Of a DNA stretch of 64,000 nucleotides, positions 31,838-42,109 are shown piece after piece. The stretch covers positions 5,183,774 to 5,247,773 of the forward strand of contig CM030936.1 of NCBI GenBank assembly GCA_018136815.1. Direction: 5' to 3'. Both the position numbers and the translations under genes were made by a program. This stretch comes from Isochrysis galbana. Lineage: Eukaryota > Haptophyta > Isochrysidales > Isochrysidaceae. The notes beneath the pieces were generated by a model. The model was not told where the DNA came from and did not search any database. It saw only the letters and a list, made by a program, of their open reading frames with translations. Each line of letters starts with the position of its first letter. The stretch's first letter is position 1.

Positions 31838-33898
31838 ATGTCAAACTATATGGCATGGGCGCTTTCACACTTGACGCTGCGCTTCACCGGTCAGCGAGGC
31901 GTGTACGAGTCCCAGCTGCAGCTCAGTCGGTGGAACTCGCCCATCGTTGAGATCTGCATCTGTGGCCTTCTGGCCCCTTCCCTCGCAGCAGCCACCGACG
32001 CCGACGCCAGTACGGCGTATTTACATTGGAGCATCTTCCTTCTGGAAAGCATGCTGGCAGCAGTGGCCATTTCTCGTAGATTTTGCATGTACGAGAATCT
32101 CCTGCTGGGGAAACAGATATTCGAGGGTACAATCGCTTTCACAATCGTCGCTGGCCTCTGCGGGTACGCCATGAGCACGTACAGTACAATAGCGACAGTC
32201 CCCACTTCTGCGTTTGTTTGTGATAAGAGCTTCAGGTTCAGGTTTGGGCCAATGGCTCACTCGATGATGGTTACCATCGCTGTCATATTGAGCCACGTGC
32301 TCCACATGCATCCGCTCGTGAAGCTTTTGATTTCACTGTCATTCCCGGTGTTCACTATCATCCGCCCGATCTTTCCGTTTGGTTTGGAGCCTGAACTCCA
32401 GTTTGTGTCCATCGCGACACTGGCAGGATATGTCTTTGGGTACGCGCTGGAATCCCAACTTCGAGAGAATTTCGTGACTCAGCGGGCTTCGCGCGACGCG
32501 ATTGTTGCTCAGCGGCGGGCCGACTCACGACTCAACCACGTAGTCAAAGGCCTTTGCGGCGGTGCTAGCGGCTTGCTCCTGGGCCTCCAGGTCGAGCTTG
32601 AGCAACAGGGCCCGCAAGCCAACACGTCCGAATCTCTGGATGAGGTGCGGCGCATGCTTGATGAGGCAACTGAATGGGTGCACAAGCGACAATTCTTTGT
32701 CCAGCTGGAGGCTGGTGAGTACATCTCAAGAGCTGTGCAGTCTAACCTGCGTGAAAAGATGGAAGTTCTACTAGGCCACGACGGCGTATTTGATGGTGTC
32801 GCGGAGGTCTGTGTTGACATGAACGTCACTCAGCTTGTCGCGCAAGAGGCGCTCTCAAACGCTCGCAAGTACCGCGATCGCAATGTTCCCATCCTCATCA
32901 CCGCACACGTCGAGCACTCTAAAGACAAGCAGGCAAACCTTCTGCTTACTATTTCGAGTACAAATCGTGCAGGAGTGCACCGACTCAGTGCCACCGAATG
33001 CCGAGAGGTGTTTAAGCCTGGTTTCAAGGCGAATTCAGTCTCCCCCACGAGCGATGGGCTTGGACTGGACAATGCCTCAGTTGCTGTCCGAGCAGCGCAC
33101 GGACGCGTGTGGCTTACTACGACGACCGACAGCGATGGCGACCATACGCATCTGCACTGCGAGCTTCCTGTCACAGAAGTGCTGCCGGCCCGATCGCCGA
33201 TCTCCGTCTTGCATCAGGAGATGTGCAAACCACCATTGAAGCCAGCTAACGCTCAGCATAGGCTCAAAGTAAGCGGAGCTCTTGCCAAAGAATGTCAGCG
33301 TCCAGCCGCCGCGGCCGGGAAGAAGACTCCGAATGTCAAGTGTCTCGACTCCACACCTGCGAGCCCGACCGTCGGTGCGGTGGCGCGCGGACAGCCGCCG
33401 CTCATATGTCTTGGGTTAGATGACACTCCAATGTTACGCAAGATGCACATGCTCCTCTTCAAACTGTTCCTGGAAGCAGACATGGACAGATCTGGAACGC
33501 TGGGAGCCACGCGCAATGAAATCATAGCCTTTGTGGATGTTGCAATGGGTCGGCTTGACCTGTCCATGAAGCCGGGAAAATTGAAACCTGCGGACGTAGT
33601 CATCATTGACCAAAACTTGTGTGACGACGAGGACGACGACTGCATTCGGGGAGAGGAGATCGCATTGCGCTTGCGCGAGGAAAAATTCGCCGGTGTGATC
33701 TGCATTTTGACGGGGTCAAACCTGGAGGAGATTGATAGGCTATCTGGGCTTCCACATATCGACCTAGCGTTCGAAAAGAGCATAGACTTGCGAACCCTCA
33801 CTAGGCACATTACCGAGAAAATGGCCAGTTCCACCTCCAGTACACCCCATCAAAACACCATCGAAACGATGGATGATGGCGCATCGCATTTGAGGTAA
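31838..33898 (+). CDS. Membrane hybrid histidine kinase with degenerate receiver, 686 aa
   Basis: I chose ATG 31838 (MSNYMAWALSHLTLRF). The frame is open further up, with other ATGs, so up to 50 more residues are possible. Residues about 30-215 contain several hydrophobic segments (about six), a membrane sensor of no named type. A helical region with His234 in SRLNHVVKGL resembles a phosphoacceptor H-box. The ATPase domain has Asn341 in VAQEALSNARKYRD (N-box) and SDGLGLDNASVAV (G-box). A receiver-like domain follows from about 520: Asp591 in VVIIDQNL, then ICILTGSN, and Lys647 in LAFEKSID. Between its first two strands is an EF-hand-like loop DMDRSGTLG. Two-component phosphorelays are common in algae and amoebae. 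Likely senses a signal at a membrane and passes phosphate to its own receiver; the input is unknown. Confidence 0.75.
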   Translation: MSNYMAWALSHLTLRFTGQRGVYESQLQLSRWNSPIVEICICGLLAPSLAAATDADASTAYLHWSIFLLESMLAAVAISRRFCMYENLLLGKQIFEGTIAFTIVAGLCGYAMSTYSTIATVPTSAFVCDKSFRFRFGPMAHSMMVTIAVILSHVLHMHPLVKLLISLSFPVFTIIRPIFPFGLEPELQFVSIATLAGYVFGYALESQLRENFVTQRASRDAIVAQRRADSRLNHVVKGLCGGASGLLLGLQVELEQQGPQANTSESLDEVRRMLDEATEWVHKRQFFVQLEAGEYISRAVQSNLREKMEVLLGHDGVFDGVAEVCVDMNVTQLVAQEALSNARKYRDRNVPILITAHVEHSKDKQANLLLTISSTNRAGVHRLSATECREVFKPGFKANSVSPTSDGLGLDNASVAVRAAHGRVWLTTTTDSDGDHTHLHCELPVTEVLPARSPISVLHQEMCKPPLKPANAQHRLKVSGALAKECQRPAAAAGKKTPNVKCLDSTPASPTVGAVARGQPPLICLGLDDTPMLRKMHMLLFKLFLEADMDRSGTLGATRNEIIAFVDVAMGRLDLSMKPGKLKPADVVIIDQNLCDDEDDDCIRGEEIALRLREEKFAGVICILTGSNLEEIDRLSGLPHIDLAFEKSIDLRTLTRHITEKMASSTSSTPHQNTIETMDDGASHLR

Positions 33899-34689
33899 AG
33901 ATTTAGCAATGACTCTCGTGCCCTCATCTATCGCTGAAATGTCTGGGGGTTCCGTACTTGGCATGATCGAGAACGTGGATGGATTGCTTCCTCGATCAAC
34001 TTGGAAGGACCCCTCGGCCCCACCATTACCATTGGAGAGCCAACGGGTAGTTGGATGCCACCGGTGCTCGTCCCTGACCACCATTTGACGCGCCGCCGCA
34101 TTCATGAATATGCATGGATCTGTTCGTGTATTTGGCTGCTGAGCTGCTTGCTATGCTAGACCTCTTGTCCATGGCTTGTTTCGTGCTTTCCTTTTCTTTG
34201 CTACCTTGTACTTTCTCTGCTACCTTGTACTGCAAACATCGTCTTGGCAGGGTGGCGAACGACGATTTTGATTTTACCGATTTTCAACCTCACAATGTAT
34301 TACAATCCGATCTGAGTCTTAGTGGTAAAAGTCCAACCTTACAACCTAACACCTACGGACACGGTACTATGTACTATCCACTTCGCAATTCCATCAGTTT
34401 TCAGTCCCCATATGCCGGGGAAAGCCTCAGGGCTGCGCCCCCGCACCGCCGCGACCACAGTCGCGACGCATGCCCTGCCTTCTGGCATGGAGGGCGTGAG
34501 CCCCCAATACCGGGGCCGAGTTGGCGAGCTGGAGTTGGGGCCGTTTGCCACACGCTCACGCTCGACCGCGCGCACGAGCAAAGCGTCCCAAGGGAGAAAA
34601 CCTAAAATCAAAGTCGCGCGAGAACTTAGTGCCCCGATCTTTTCAAGAGAAAAAGCACTCTCGTGCTATGCACATACCTCACCCACACC
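33899..34689. other. Intergenic after the hybrid kinase, no gene seen
   Basis: Contains a short direct repeat of GCTACCTTGTACT at about 34199 and 34219. No supported coding region. Confidence 0.35.
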
Positions 34690-35070
34690 CTAGTTGCTAG
34701 TTGCGCATGCGCTTGGGGCATGACAATGACAACGAAACTGGCCTAAAATAAATCTATAAAATCCGGCAAACCCCCCAACCAATAGACGCACCACCCACAC
34801 ACTCCCTAGCGCTCTCAAACCATCCTCAGCAGGAAACCACGCGAAACGGAAATAACCGGTCGCTCGATAGCCCAGGAGGAAGGAGAGAACTAGACCATCA
34901 GGGGCCGGTTCACGCAGTCCGCCAATAGAAGCCCCAAAATCTGAGCCCCTAAGTAGTAAGTAGAGCAAGAGGGACGAGCCGCAAGGCAGGAGGAGGGAGT
35001 GGAAAGGAAGCGGACGTGGCAGCGAGTCGGTGGTTCAGTTCCGCGCGCGTGGTGAGAATATTAAGAAATT
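34690..35070 (+). mobile_element. 3' fragment of a LINE copy
   Basis: Resembles 9955-10158: GAGCCCCTA(A/C)GTAGT, then a purine-rich GGGAGTGG block, a GCGTGG word and the tail GTGAGAATATTAAGAAA with T run. Non-coding remnant. Confidence 0.55.
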
Positions 35071-35219
35071 TTTAAGTCTTAAGTCATAATCAAAATAGTA
35101 AGTAGTATTCAATATTTGCCAGCGCATGAATTGCGAGATTACCAGATATTAGACAAATATGTGACACGCCATGGAAAAGACCGCAGCAGTGACCATACTC
35201 CAAGGAGCTCTGCGGCCGA
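35071..35219. other. Short AT-rich spacer
   Basis: AT-rich DNA between the LINE fragment and the 35220-35843 gene. Nothing recognised. Confidence 0.3.
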
Positions 35220-35843
35220 TCATCGCGATAGTTCTAGTCCTAGCTTCCATGGAATCAGCATGGCAGCGAGTCTTGCAAATGCAATTGTGTACCAACGTCC
35301 ATGCTCGCTGAGGAGTGGCATGGGATCCCGCCCAAGTAGCAGTGCACCAAAGACGGGGATGCGTGCAAGTTTCTCCCGAAAGAAGTCCACGGCGCTAGAG
35401 GCAGACAGAATCACCACAGAGAGCACCTGGATCAGGAGCAGAATCCGGAGTGGTAACCGTCTGACTGCTCGGTTCAGCCTCCTTCGACTCCACTGATTAA
35501 ATATAGCAAGGATTATCAGTGAAGTGGCAAACCTACCAATACATGTTCTCAGACGTCGATAATCTTCTGATAACATGGGTTTCGTGTTGAGCTGCTGAGT
35601 TTCTTCGAGTGTAGCCTCACACAACGCATGCGATGGCTGGGTCTGCCTTGATGCCGCCATGGCCTCCGCAACTACCTGCTCACACCGGCGTTCTATGCGC
35701 ACAGCGACGTTTTCGAGTGCTTCCACAGTAGGCACAGAGTCTAGACGGGTGTCAAGCGCGTCCAGGCGCCGGACGACGGCATGCAAGAGGGTCGCCAGCT
35801 GTTGCGCGTCGACCCGGTGGTATGACGAGGGAGATCCCGCCAT
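35220..35843 (-). CDS. Small coiled-coil/membrane protein of unknown function, 207 aa
   Basis: Starts at the ATG at 35843 (MAGSPSSYHRVDAQQL). Residues about 12-90 are heptad-like and charged (VVRRLDALDTRLDSV, then VAVRIERRCEQVV), suggesting a coiled coil. Residues about 125-140 and 148-172 are hydrophobic (FATSLIILAIFNQW; LRILLLIQVLSVVIL) and could form one or two membrane helices, separated by a basic loop. A short amphipathic C-terminus follows. No family recognised. GC and codon use are a little lower than for its neighbours. Flanked on both sides by transposon tails. Could be a lineage-specific gene. Confidence 0.45.
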   Translation of the reverse strand: MAGSPSSYHRVDAQQLATLLHAVVRRLDALDTRLDSVPTVEALENVAVRIERRCEQVVAEAMAASRQTQPSHALCEATLEETQQLNTKPMLSEDYRRLRTCIGRFATSLIILAIFNQWSRRRLNRAVRRLPLRILLLIQVLSVVILSASSAVDFFREKLARIPVFGALLLGRDPMPLLSEHGRWYTIAFARLAAMLIPWKLGLELSR

Positions 35844-35864
35844 GAACAAATATGACCAGTTCTC

Positions 35865-35935
35865 TACTCTACTACTCTAGAGCTCTACTACTCTACTCTA
35901 GAGTAGAGCTAGAGTCGAGTCGAGTAGAGTGTGTA
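35865..35935. repeat. CTCTA/TAGAG imperfect palindrome
   Basis: Repeats of CTACTCTA followed by TAGAGTAG words form a potential hairpin upstream of the 35220-35843 gene. Confidence 0.5.
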
Positions 35936-36018
35936 TGGGTACTTTAGAGTAGGTTTAAAGTACTCCAATTGACTTCATAGTTACTCTTCCGGCTCAGGTT
36001 CTTCCACAACCATCTAGA

Positions 36019-36140
36019 GGTAGCAAAAAAAATCCTTTTAATATTCTCGCCTCGCGCGTGGCACTAAGTTTCGCTTCTGTAGCCACGCCCTTTCCTTCCC
36101 CTCCCCCTTACTTTAGGGCGGTCAAACACGCCTTTTAACT
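36019..36140 (-). mobile_element. Truncated retroposon tail with a second tail nested
   Basis: The + strand reads A run, TCCTTTTAATATTCTCGCC, CGCGCGTGG: a reverse copy of the LINE/short-element tail. It is followed at 36115-36140 by AGGGCGGTCAAACACGCC, a reverse copy of the other family tail. Confidence 0.55.
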
Positions 36141-36699
36141 TCTAAGGGTGAAAATTCACCAGTCACCAGGTCAAGATTGAGGTTTTATCACGCGATTTTT
36201 AGGGTATTACACTGGAAATGGGTATATTAGGCAGAATCTTATAAGAAATATGCACATTTTCGACGCCATTCAACACACAGACCCAAAAACGAAAAACGTT
36301 TTCGCGCTCGTGCGAAATTGAAATTGACGTCGACCACAAAAGTGCACCACAGGTCGCGCTGTGCGACGCGCGCCTGCGTTCCCCGGGCACAGTTACCCCC
36401 GGACAGGCAGTACAGAGCCCTGTGCGATCGCACGGCGTCGCCTGCGCCCTCCACCTCGCCCCTGCCGGCATCTGCTGCCAGCCTCTCGCGCGCGTGCAGT
36501 GCGCGGCTGGCCGCAAGCCGCAAGCCGTCAAAATGACGGTGCTGCGCATGATGGGTGATGGGCTGGCCCATCACGCGCGGCACCGCCTCAGTATGGTGGG
36601 AGGGCCCCACGACCCAAGTCGGCGCGAGAGGCCCTCGGCAAAGAACCACCTAAGACTTGCGCGCGTTTCGCGCAAGGGCTATGCCTCCGTAACAAGCGC

Positions 36700-37857
36700 G
36701 GGGTCCGATGCAATCTGTCACACGAAATCCCTGGAGCATGGATCGACAACAAGTGCACGATCCGCTGCCATCTCCACCCTCATAAAAAAATCCCGGGCGT
36801 CTGCTTGAACGGCCCAGCCTGCCTCTTCCTACACCCGGAGTGCGCCTCCGCCCTAGCAAGCATCCGCATGATAGACGCGAGACGCCGGCTAAAGCGAGCA
36901 TCCAAGAGGAGACACCCCCCTCGCCCCCGTCTCACGTTCGATTCCACCCTTGGCTACCCAGGTGAGGGACCGATCGCAGTCGCGACATACAACACGAACG
37001 GCACCAAGGGCGGCAGGCTAGCCGCAGTGCTGTCGCAAGCGCGGAAAGCAAAGGTAGACATACTGATGCTCCAAGAACTCCATGCATACGAGGATGGGAC
37101 ACACCTCCGGGCGCATAGGACGGCCGCCTCACTAGGATGGTCGTGGTTTGCCGCCCCAGGAGAGCTGAGGGACCCCGCGAGCGGCGTCGCTGTGGCGATC
37201 CGAGACGGCGCGAGTAGGATAACCGTCAGACCGGACACTCTAGATATCATACTTGGGGGTAGATGCGTATCAATAGAAATAAACATCGATGAGATAAAAT
37301 ACCGGATTATGTCTATATACCTTGGCGCGGCACCCGGCCCCCGAGAAGGGCAGATAGCGAAGATCAAAAGAAAACTAGCCACCCTCGACACGACCCCAAC
37401 CCGAGGGGCGCTGTCCTCTCCACGATACCAATAAAAACGCTCACGGGAAGCCTTATGGGCAACCCGGCACTCCCGACCTTCTGGAGAGAGGCCCTACAAA
37501 ACTTCAGGGACCTAGAAATCCAACCCTCATGGCTCTCGCGCGAAGGCGCTCTCTCACAACCCATATGGCACAACCCGCACTTCCCCCCCCCCGCGATTCG
37601 CGCCGCATGGGCGCGAATGTGGGAGACATTGCACGCGAACGTGATGCACAACGTGTTCAAAGGAGACGACTTCACGACGCCCTATAGTAGGGAAGACTGC
37701 TCGACCTATGTCGAACACCTCAAGCTCCAATCCGTTAGGGAGCCGCCTGATGGCGGGGGGAGAAGGGCCGGGAAAGTGGGGGTGTAGAAAGTATGCTACG
37801 TGTAGGTAGTGGTTCCATTCGCCGCGAGTGCGGTAAGAATATTATGAAGTTTTTTTC
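36700..37857 (+). mobile_element. Internally deleted LINE copy
   Basis: Matches the 8.4-10.2 kb copy at its 5' part (GATCCGCTGCCA, AACGGCCCAG) and in the EEP domain. It then jumps to a C-terminal ORF2-like segment at 37455-37730 (frame with SREGALSQPIWHNPHF and FTTPYSREDCSTY) without reverse transcriptase. The end at 37740-37857 (GGGAGAAGGGCCGGGAAAGT to GTAAGAATATTATGAAG plus T run) is shared with the short element. 5' limit approximate. Confidence 0.7.
36805..37434 (+). pseudogene. LINE EEP endonuclease domain, truncated
   Basis: One open frame of about 200 codons. The EEP (apurinic-endonuclease-like) domain begins at about residue 50: VATYNTNGTKGGRLA (Asn of motif 1), ILMLQELHAYEDGTHL (catalytic Glu), SGVAVAIRDGA, RIMSIYLGAAPG. 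The C-terminal half with the GGDFN and SDH motifs is missing. In LINEs this enzyme nicks the target to prime reverse transcription. Incomplete, so inactive. Confidence 0.75.
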
Positions 37858-37868
37858 TCGGCCTCGAG

Positions 37869-38620
37869 CAACTAAGTTTATACTTGGTTGACCCATGGGG
37901 GGGCACGAGCCCCCCCCTCTCTCCACTCCTCCCCTGCCATGGGGGAGGAACCACCCATCCTCCTGGCACGCCTGATGGCTTGCCAGAAGGCCACTGCCCT
38001 ACTGACCCACTCCCTTCCCCACAGGCTCGCCCCATTCGCCCATCCTGGCCCCTCGTGACCAGCCCATTGCTCGAATCCCCCCTCCCCCCCTGCTCGACAG
38101 GCAGACAGGTGCAGATTGGGGGCCCCAGAGGCTCAGGAGCGCCAGCGAGGGAGAGGCAGGGGAGGCCAGAGCCCAGTCCCAGCCTCCTCTGCCCCCAGAG
38201 CTGGCCTCCAGGAGCCTCCAGGGGTCGCCAGGGGCAGCTGCAGGCCTGCCGCAGGCGCGCCATCGCGCGTGCCGCAGGAGAGGGGAGAGAGAGCGCGGAG
38301 AAGGGGGTGGGCGGAGCGAGAGCTCCGCTCACCGAAAAATAGGTAAGTCCCGCACCTGTTTACAGGATAAGTCGGGGCTGAGACCGCCGCCCACTCGGAG
38401 ACACAGGAGGAAGGGGGGGAATGATCACCGGGGGGGGGCGCGGGCCACCGGACCATATCTAAGCCCTTCACCCCTATCCCCCTAGTAGTGCACGGGGGGA
38501 GTCGCCTTATGGCGGGGGGAGAAGGGCCGGGAAAGTGGGGGTGTAGAAAGTTTCCTACGTGAGTAGAAAGCAGAGGGTCCACGGCCGCGTGTGCGGTGAG
38601 ACTATTAAAAGGTTTATTTA
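37869..38620 (+). mobile_element. 752-bp short element, second copy
   Basis: Bounded by a 17-bp target duplication TTTTTCTCGGCCTCGAG at 37852-37868 and 38621-38637. Near-identical to 8437-9192 in opposite orientation. It inserted exactly at the T-run end of the deleted LINE. Its tail at about 38510-38620 (GGGAGAAGGGCCGGGAAAGT, then GTGAGACTATTAAAAGG) is homologous to that LINE's tail. Confidence 0.85.
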
Positions 38621-38637
38621 TTTTTCTCGGCCTCGAG

Positions 38638-38993
38638 GCCCCCATAGCCCATGCCTAGTAGTAGTGGTAGTAGCCAGAAATGTAAGATTCTTTTTCAACC
38701 GCAGCCCCAGTCATGTTGGGTGCCCATCGTGCAGGCCTATGCAGGTCGCGTAGCCGCAGCCGGGCGGCTTTTTCCGTAATATTGTATTGCTAATTCTTGA
38801 TTCTCGATGGTTGATGATAAGGCCGCCCAAACATTTTGCGTTGCAATCATTGTAGATTGCTCAAGCAATCTCGGCTATCCTACTGTACATCGGGCGGCGC
38901 CATGTTGCAGAGATCGAATCGCTCAAGGCAATTCACTTACGAGGCAAGAGGGCCCGGGCAGCCTGATCGTGGCGACATACACATACCAAAGCC
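38638..38993. other. Spacer between short element and Grx gene, no gene seen
   Basis: AT-richer DNA, nothing coding. Contains the 3' flank of the Grx gene. Confidence 0.35.
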
Positions 38994-39772
38994 TCATTGT
39001 GCTAACAGTGCAGACCGCGGAAGTGAGTCAAGAAGTTCCCCTTCTTCAGCCAATTCTTTGACGACATCGAGTCCGCCGATGAGCTTGCCATCGCCATAGA
39101 GCTGCGGGTAAGTAGGCCAATTTGAGAAGGTCTTGAGGCCCTGCCTGATTTCCTCGTCGCCAAGAATGTCGAAGGTGTCAAAGGCGACCTTGTGGTTTTG
39201 CAGCAGCTCACATATCTTGCGAGAAAATCCACATCGCGGTGCATCTGGGGAGCCCTTCATGAATAGCATCACCGGTGCGCGATTCGTCAATTCACGCAGC
39301 AAGTCCTCCAAAGGACGTTGCTTAGGTGGCTCTGATACGGGAGCATCCGAATTGATGGATGCTGTCAGTGCATTCTGGCGCACCTTGAGAGAGAGGTCTG
39401 GAGCGCTCGCTCCTGTCAACCTATCGGTCAATTTCCCGTGATGCAGGAAGAGAAAGGTTGGCACGGAATCTAGTGAGAACTTCTCGCAAAGATCTGGGAA
39501 AGCGTCACAATCAATCTGCGGAGGTAAAGGACACCAAGGTCAGCCACTAGGCCATCCACAGCAGGAAAGGTGCATAGCGGGGGACAGCCCACCTGAATAA
39601 AATTGAGAGTTTCGTGCTCTACCGCAAGCTCAGCGAAGACGGTATTCATGTGCGTGCATGGCTCACACCACGAGGCGCATACATTCACAACGCACGCTCC
39701 CGTCGCAAGGGCTGACTCCGCCTCGGCCGCTGAAGAGGGCACTTTGACGCCGCCCATTGCCGTCGCCGCCAC
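38994..39772 (-). CDS. Monothiol CGFS glutaredoxin with N-terminal thioredoxin domain (Grx3/PICOT type)
   Basis: Exons 39772-39593 and 39515-38994 with a GT-AG intron in phase 0 give 233 aa. The Trx-like domain (about 1-105) keeps WCEPC at 35-39 and the cis-proline region VPTFLFLHHG. The Grx domain (about 130-233) has MLFMKGSPDAPRCGFS with the CGFS motif at 155-158, the WPTYPQLY cis-Pro loop and GGLDVVKEL. Grx3/PICOT proteins bind a glutathione-coordinated 2Fe-2S cluster between subunits and act in cytosolic or nuclear iron-sulfur trafficking and iron sensing. Only one Grx domain is present, as in yeast Grx3/4; animal and plant versions have two or three. A complete CxxC in the Trx part is notable, because many homologues have lost one Cys. 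No targeting peptide. Confidence 0.9.
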
Positions 39773-40956
39773 TTCCGTGCGTGCGAGTGCTTTCTAAGAG
39801 TGCCTCTTTACTTTTCCACGAAGTGTAGATCCTGCGTCGCGACTGATACTCTGATACTCCTACTGATACTGATGCGATGGAACGATGGAACGCGACTTTC
39901 GGGGCCAGGCCCGGAGGCCTTCCGCCATCCCTAATGGTGCGTCCGTCTGGTGAGGTGTGGTGAGTGTGGCTATGGAGGGTGATGTATGTGGAGCCTGTGC
40001 TGCAGCATGGCAGCATGGCCGCCAGCATGCAGGCTTTTTTCTTGCCGTTCGCGGTGTTGCGGGGGTTCTTTGAATTGTTGCGCGCAATCTTCGTTCACGG
40101 CAATGTGCCATGGTCCGCGGATGGAGCGGGCCCAAAAGTCCGGCTCCGGGTCGACTCCTTCGAGCTCCAAGAGGAACTCTACGATCGCGGCGTAGACGGT
40201 GGCGTCCTGAAAGGTGTAGTCCCCCTCCTAGTGGAAGGATAGGTCAAATGTGGCGTTTGACTCGTAGTTGCTTTGCTCCTCGTCCGAGGGTGGCTCCTGA
40301 GCGGCAGGGACAGGCGGGGGTGGTGAGGCTGTGACTTGATCCGAGAGCGCGGTTAGTAGAAAGGGATGGCATGCGCCTAGGGGCGCCTTTTGATTCCTGT
40401 TGTTGAGTGGGGTTGTGTGGTGTTGTGCTGCAGTGTCTGTCTTCTGATACGTGTTGATCCTGTTGTTGGTGTTGTGCCCATAAGGGCCACCCGGTCTCGG
40501 GCCGCGCTGCCGAGGCAGCGCGGCCGTCCCCAGTGGGAGAGGCCTCTGCCATAAGGCATGCCTGATGGAGGAGTGTCTTTGTTGGTCTGGTACTAGTGTG
40601 ATGCTTGTCACAGCCTATGGCCCACCATGGGGTGGGCCAGCATGGCGCTGCCTTCCTTGGTGTGGCCGGGGCCACGGGCCGTGCGGCGCGACCAGGGTCG
40701 CGCTCACCTGCTCGGCCTCTGCGGGCGGAAGGCGGCTTGCCTTCATTTGGTCTCCTTTCCCTCAGGGTTTCTTCCCCTCCCGTGGGGACTCTGGCCGAGC
40801 AGCATCAAATACAAAAAAGCTCGGTCCTAGGACACCGGGCCTAGCTCACCATGAGGGCGCTCCTGTGAGCAAGGGGATGCATGGTTACTAGTGCGTGCCC
40901 CCGCCCTCGATGAAAATTCCAGCGGCCTCCTCGTCACGCATGACGTGGACCTCTCC
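39773..40956. other. Intergenic, no supported gene
   Basis: About 40490-40540 and 40670-40705 hold short palindromic GC words (CGCGCTGCCGAGGCAGCGCG, GCGCGACCAGGGTCGCGC) that may form hairpins. No protein family seen. Confidence 0.4.
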
Positions 40957-41592
40957 TCACACTTGTCTTGAAAGGATCGTCTTCAATGAGTGCATCGGAT
41001 GTATACCGCACTCCTCGTGTGTCAGCTTGAACTTCTTTTCGATGTCGTAAAAGCTGTGGTACGGGTCAATGTACCCCTGCTTCTTTTCGAGCATGAGGTA
41101 ATGCCTACCGGTCTTATCGATGGCGTAGGGATACGGAAAGTCGTTCGCTCCTACAGGCGATACGAATGCGACGATCTCGTCGACGGCCTCAAATTCGAAC
41201 ACTTCGATGCCCACGAAGACGTACTTGAGGTCGCCGATGTAGAAGAGCAAAGAGTTCCCTGCTTCATTGAGCTCGTTCACTCTGTCGTACCCTCCTGACA
41301 ATACAGTCAATGGGCAGAGGTAGCTGATGCCAACAAACATGTCCTCGCACACGAACGCGTGATGCGAGGCTTCGCCGTGTACATCGACCAAGTGCCTACC
41401 GTCATCGCGCTGTGCAACGGACGCGACAAAGCCCACGCCGCCATTGTCATGGGTCGCGTACTTTTGGACACCGGGTTCAGGGGCGAGAATCCTTCGCCAG
41501 TGCTCTTCGAACTCGTGTATACCTGGGTCTCCCGTCTCAGGTGTGGGAGAGTCATGGTAAAGGAGCGACAAGGCAAGGTCTTTATGTGTCAT
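40957..41592 (-). CDS. Giant-virus-like protein of unknown function, 211 aa
   Basis: ATG at 41592 follows an A/T-rich leader. The C-terminal half has a run of short beta-like blocks (LFYIGDLKYVFVGIEVF, IVAFVSPVGANDFPYPYA, RHYLMLEKK) that I associate with uncharacterised proteins of nucleocytoplasmic large DNA viruses infecting algae. This is from memory and needs a search. No membrane segment. Composition is AT-richer than host genes around it and there is no sign of introns. It follows the next gene on the same strand after only 62 bp, a spacing more viral than host-like in this window. Probably an integrated viral gene or one acquired from a virus. Confidence 0.5.
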   Translation of the reverse strand: MTHKDLALSLLYHDSPTPETGDPGIHEFEEHWRRILAPEPGVQKYATHDNGGVGFVASVAQRDDGRHLVDVHGEASHHAFVCEDMFVGISYLCPLTVLSGGYDRVNELNEAGNSLLFYIGDLKYVFVGIEVFEFEAVDEIVAFVSPVGANDFPYPYAIDKTGRHYLMLEKKQGYIDPYHSFYDIEKKFKLTHEECGIHPMHSLKTILSRQV

Positions 41593-41654
41593 TTATGAGC
41601 ACGAAACGAAAAAAGTTTCCGTGAGCGCTTTTCACTTTGTTCCGTGCTCGCCAA

Positions 41655-42044
41655 TCAGTCATCAGATCTGCAGGTACCACTACGACACGTGTATTCACCA
41701 CAGCACTCCGAGTTACTTTGGCACACCGACCCTGGCTCGCGGCATGGCGTCTCACACACTCCCTCGTCATTGCACTCAAGTCCTTCACAGCACTCGTCGC
41801 CATAACTGCACGCCCCCCGTTTCTCGATACACGGTGTGACGGTACGGCACTTTTGGTCGGAACACACGAGATCGTGACAACAGTCTCCATCGTTTGCACA
41901 CTCTCCATCCACATCCTTACATCTGTCTGGCTGCTTCTTATTCGTGAGTACCAACGCCACGACGATGGCGGCGACCACGGTGGCGACGACCACCGCGAGG
42001 GCAATCAAAAGTCGTTTCGAGGGCATATCTACTCGTATGTCCAT
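41655..42044 (-). CDS. Single-pass membrane protein with Cys-rich repeats, 129 aa
   Basis: ATG at 42044 directly follows an A8-9 run. A short N-terminus is followed by one strong hydrophobic helix at about 12-34 (LLIALAVVVATVVAAIVV), then three Cys-rich units of about 30 residues with the pattern C-x6-C-x4-(D/E)CC-x4-(L/Y)xC-x3-5-C (GECANDGDCCHDLVC, GACSYGDECCEGLEC, SVCQSNSECCGEYTC). This is a knottin/dickkopf-like disulfide arrangement, normally extracellular or luminal. Such small anchored Cys-rich proteins are frequent in large DNA viruses and also in protists. It is upstream of the 40957-41592 gene on the same strand with 62 bp between, suggesting common origin. Confidence 0.6.
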   Translation of the reverse strand: MDIRVDMPSKRLLIALAVVVATVVAAIVVALVLTNKKQPDRCKDVDGECANDGDCCHDLVCSDQKCRTVTPCIEKRGACSYGDECCEGLECNDEGVCETPCREPGSVCQSNSECCGEYTCRSGTCRSDD

Positions 42045-42109
42045 TTTTTTTTCAACGTTTCCGGCGTCGCGCTCGCCGTCGGTGGCGCTCTTCCTCAGAT
42101 TACACGCCT
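42045..42109 (-). promoter_or_regulatory. A-run leader of the Cys-rich gene
   Basis: On the minus strand AACGTTGAAAAAAAAATGG places an A tract right against the start codon, unlike the CT-rich leaders of host genes here. Confidence 0.35.

Noticed and set aside
36239-36649. Minus-strand 136-codon frame as a gene
   Set aside because: Overlaps competing frames in all directions with no domain; high GC alone explains the openness.
36930-36955. tRNA B-box-like GTTCGATTCC as a tRNA gene
   Set aside because: It sits inside the LINE endonuclease frame and no cloverleaf can be drawn around it.
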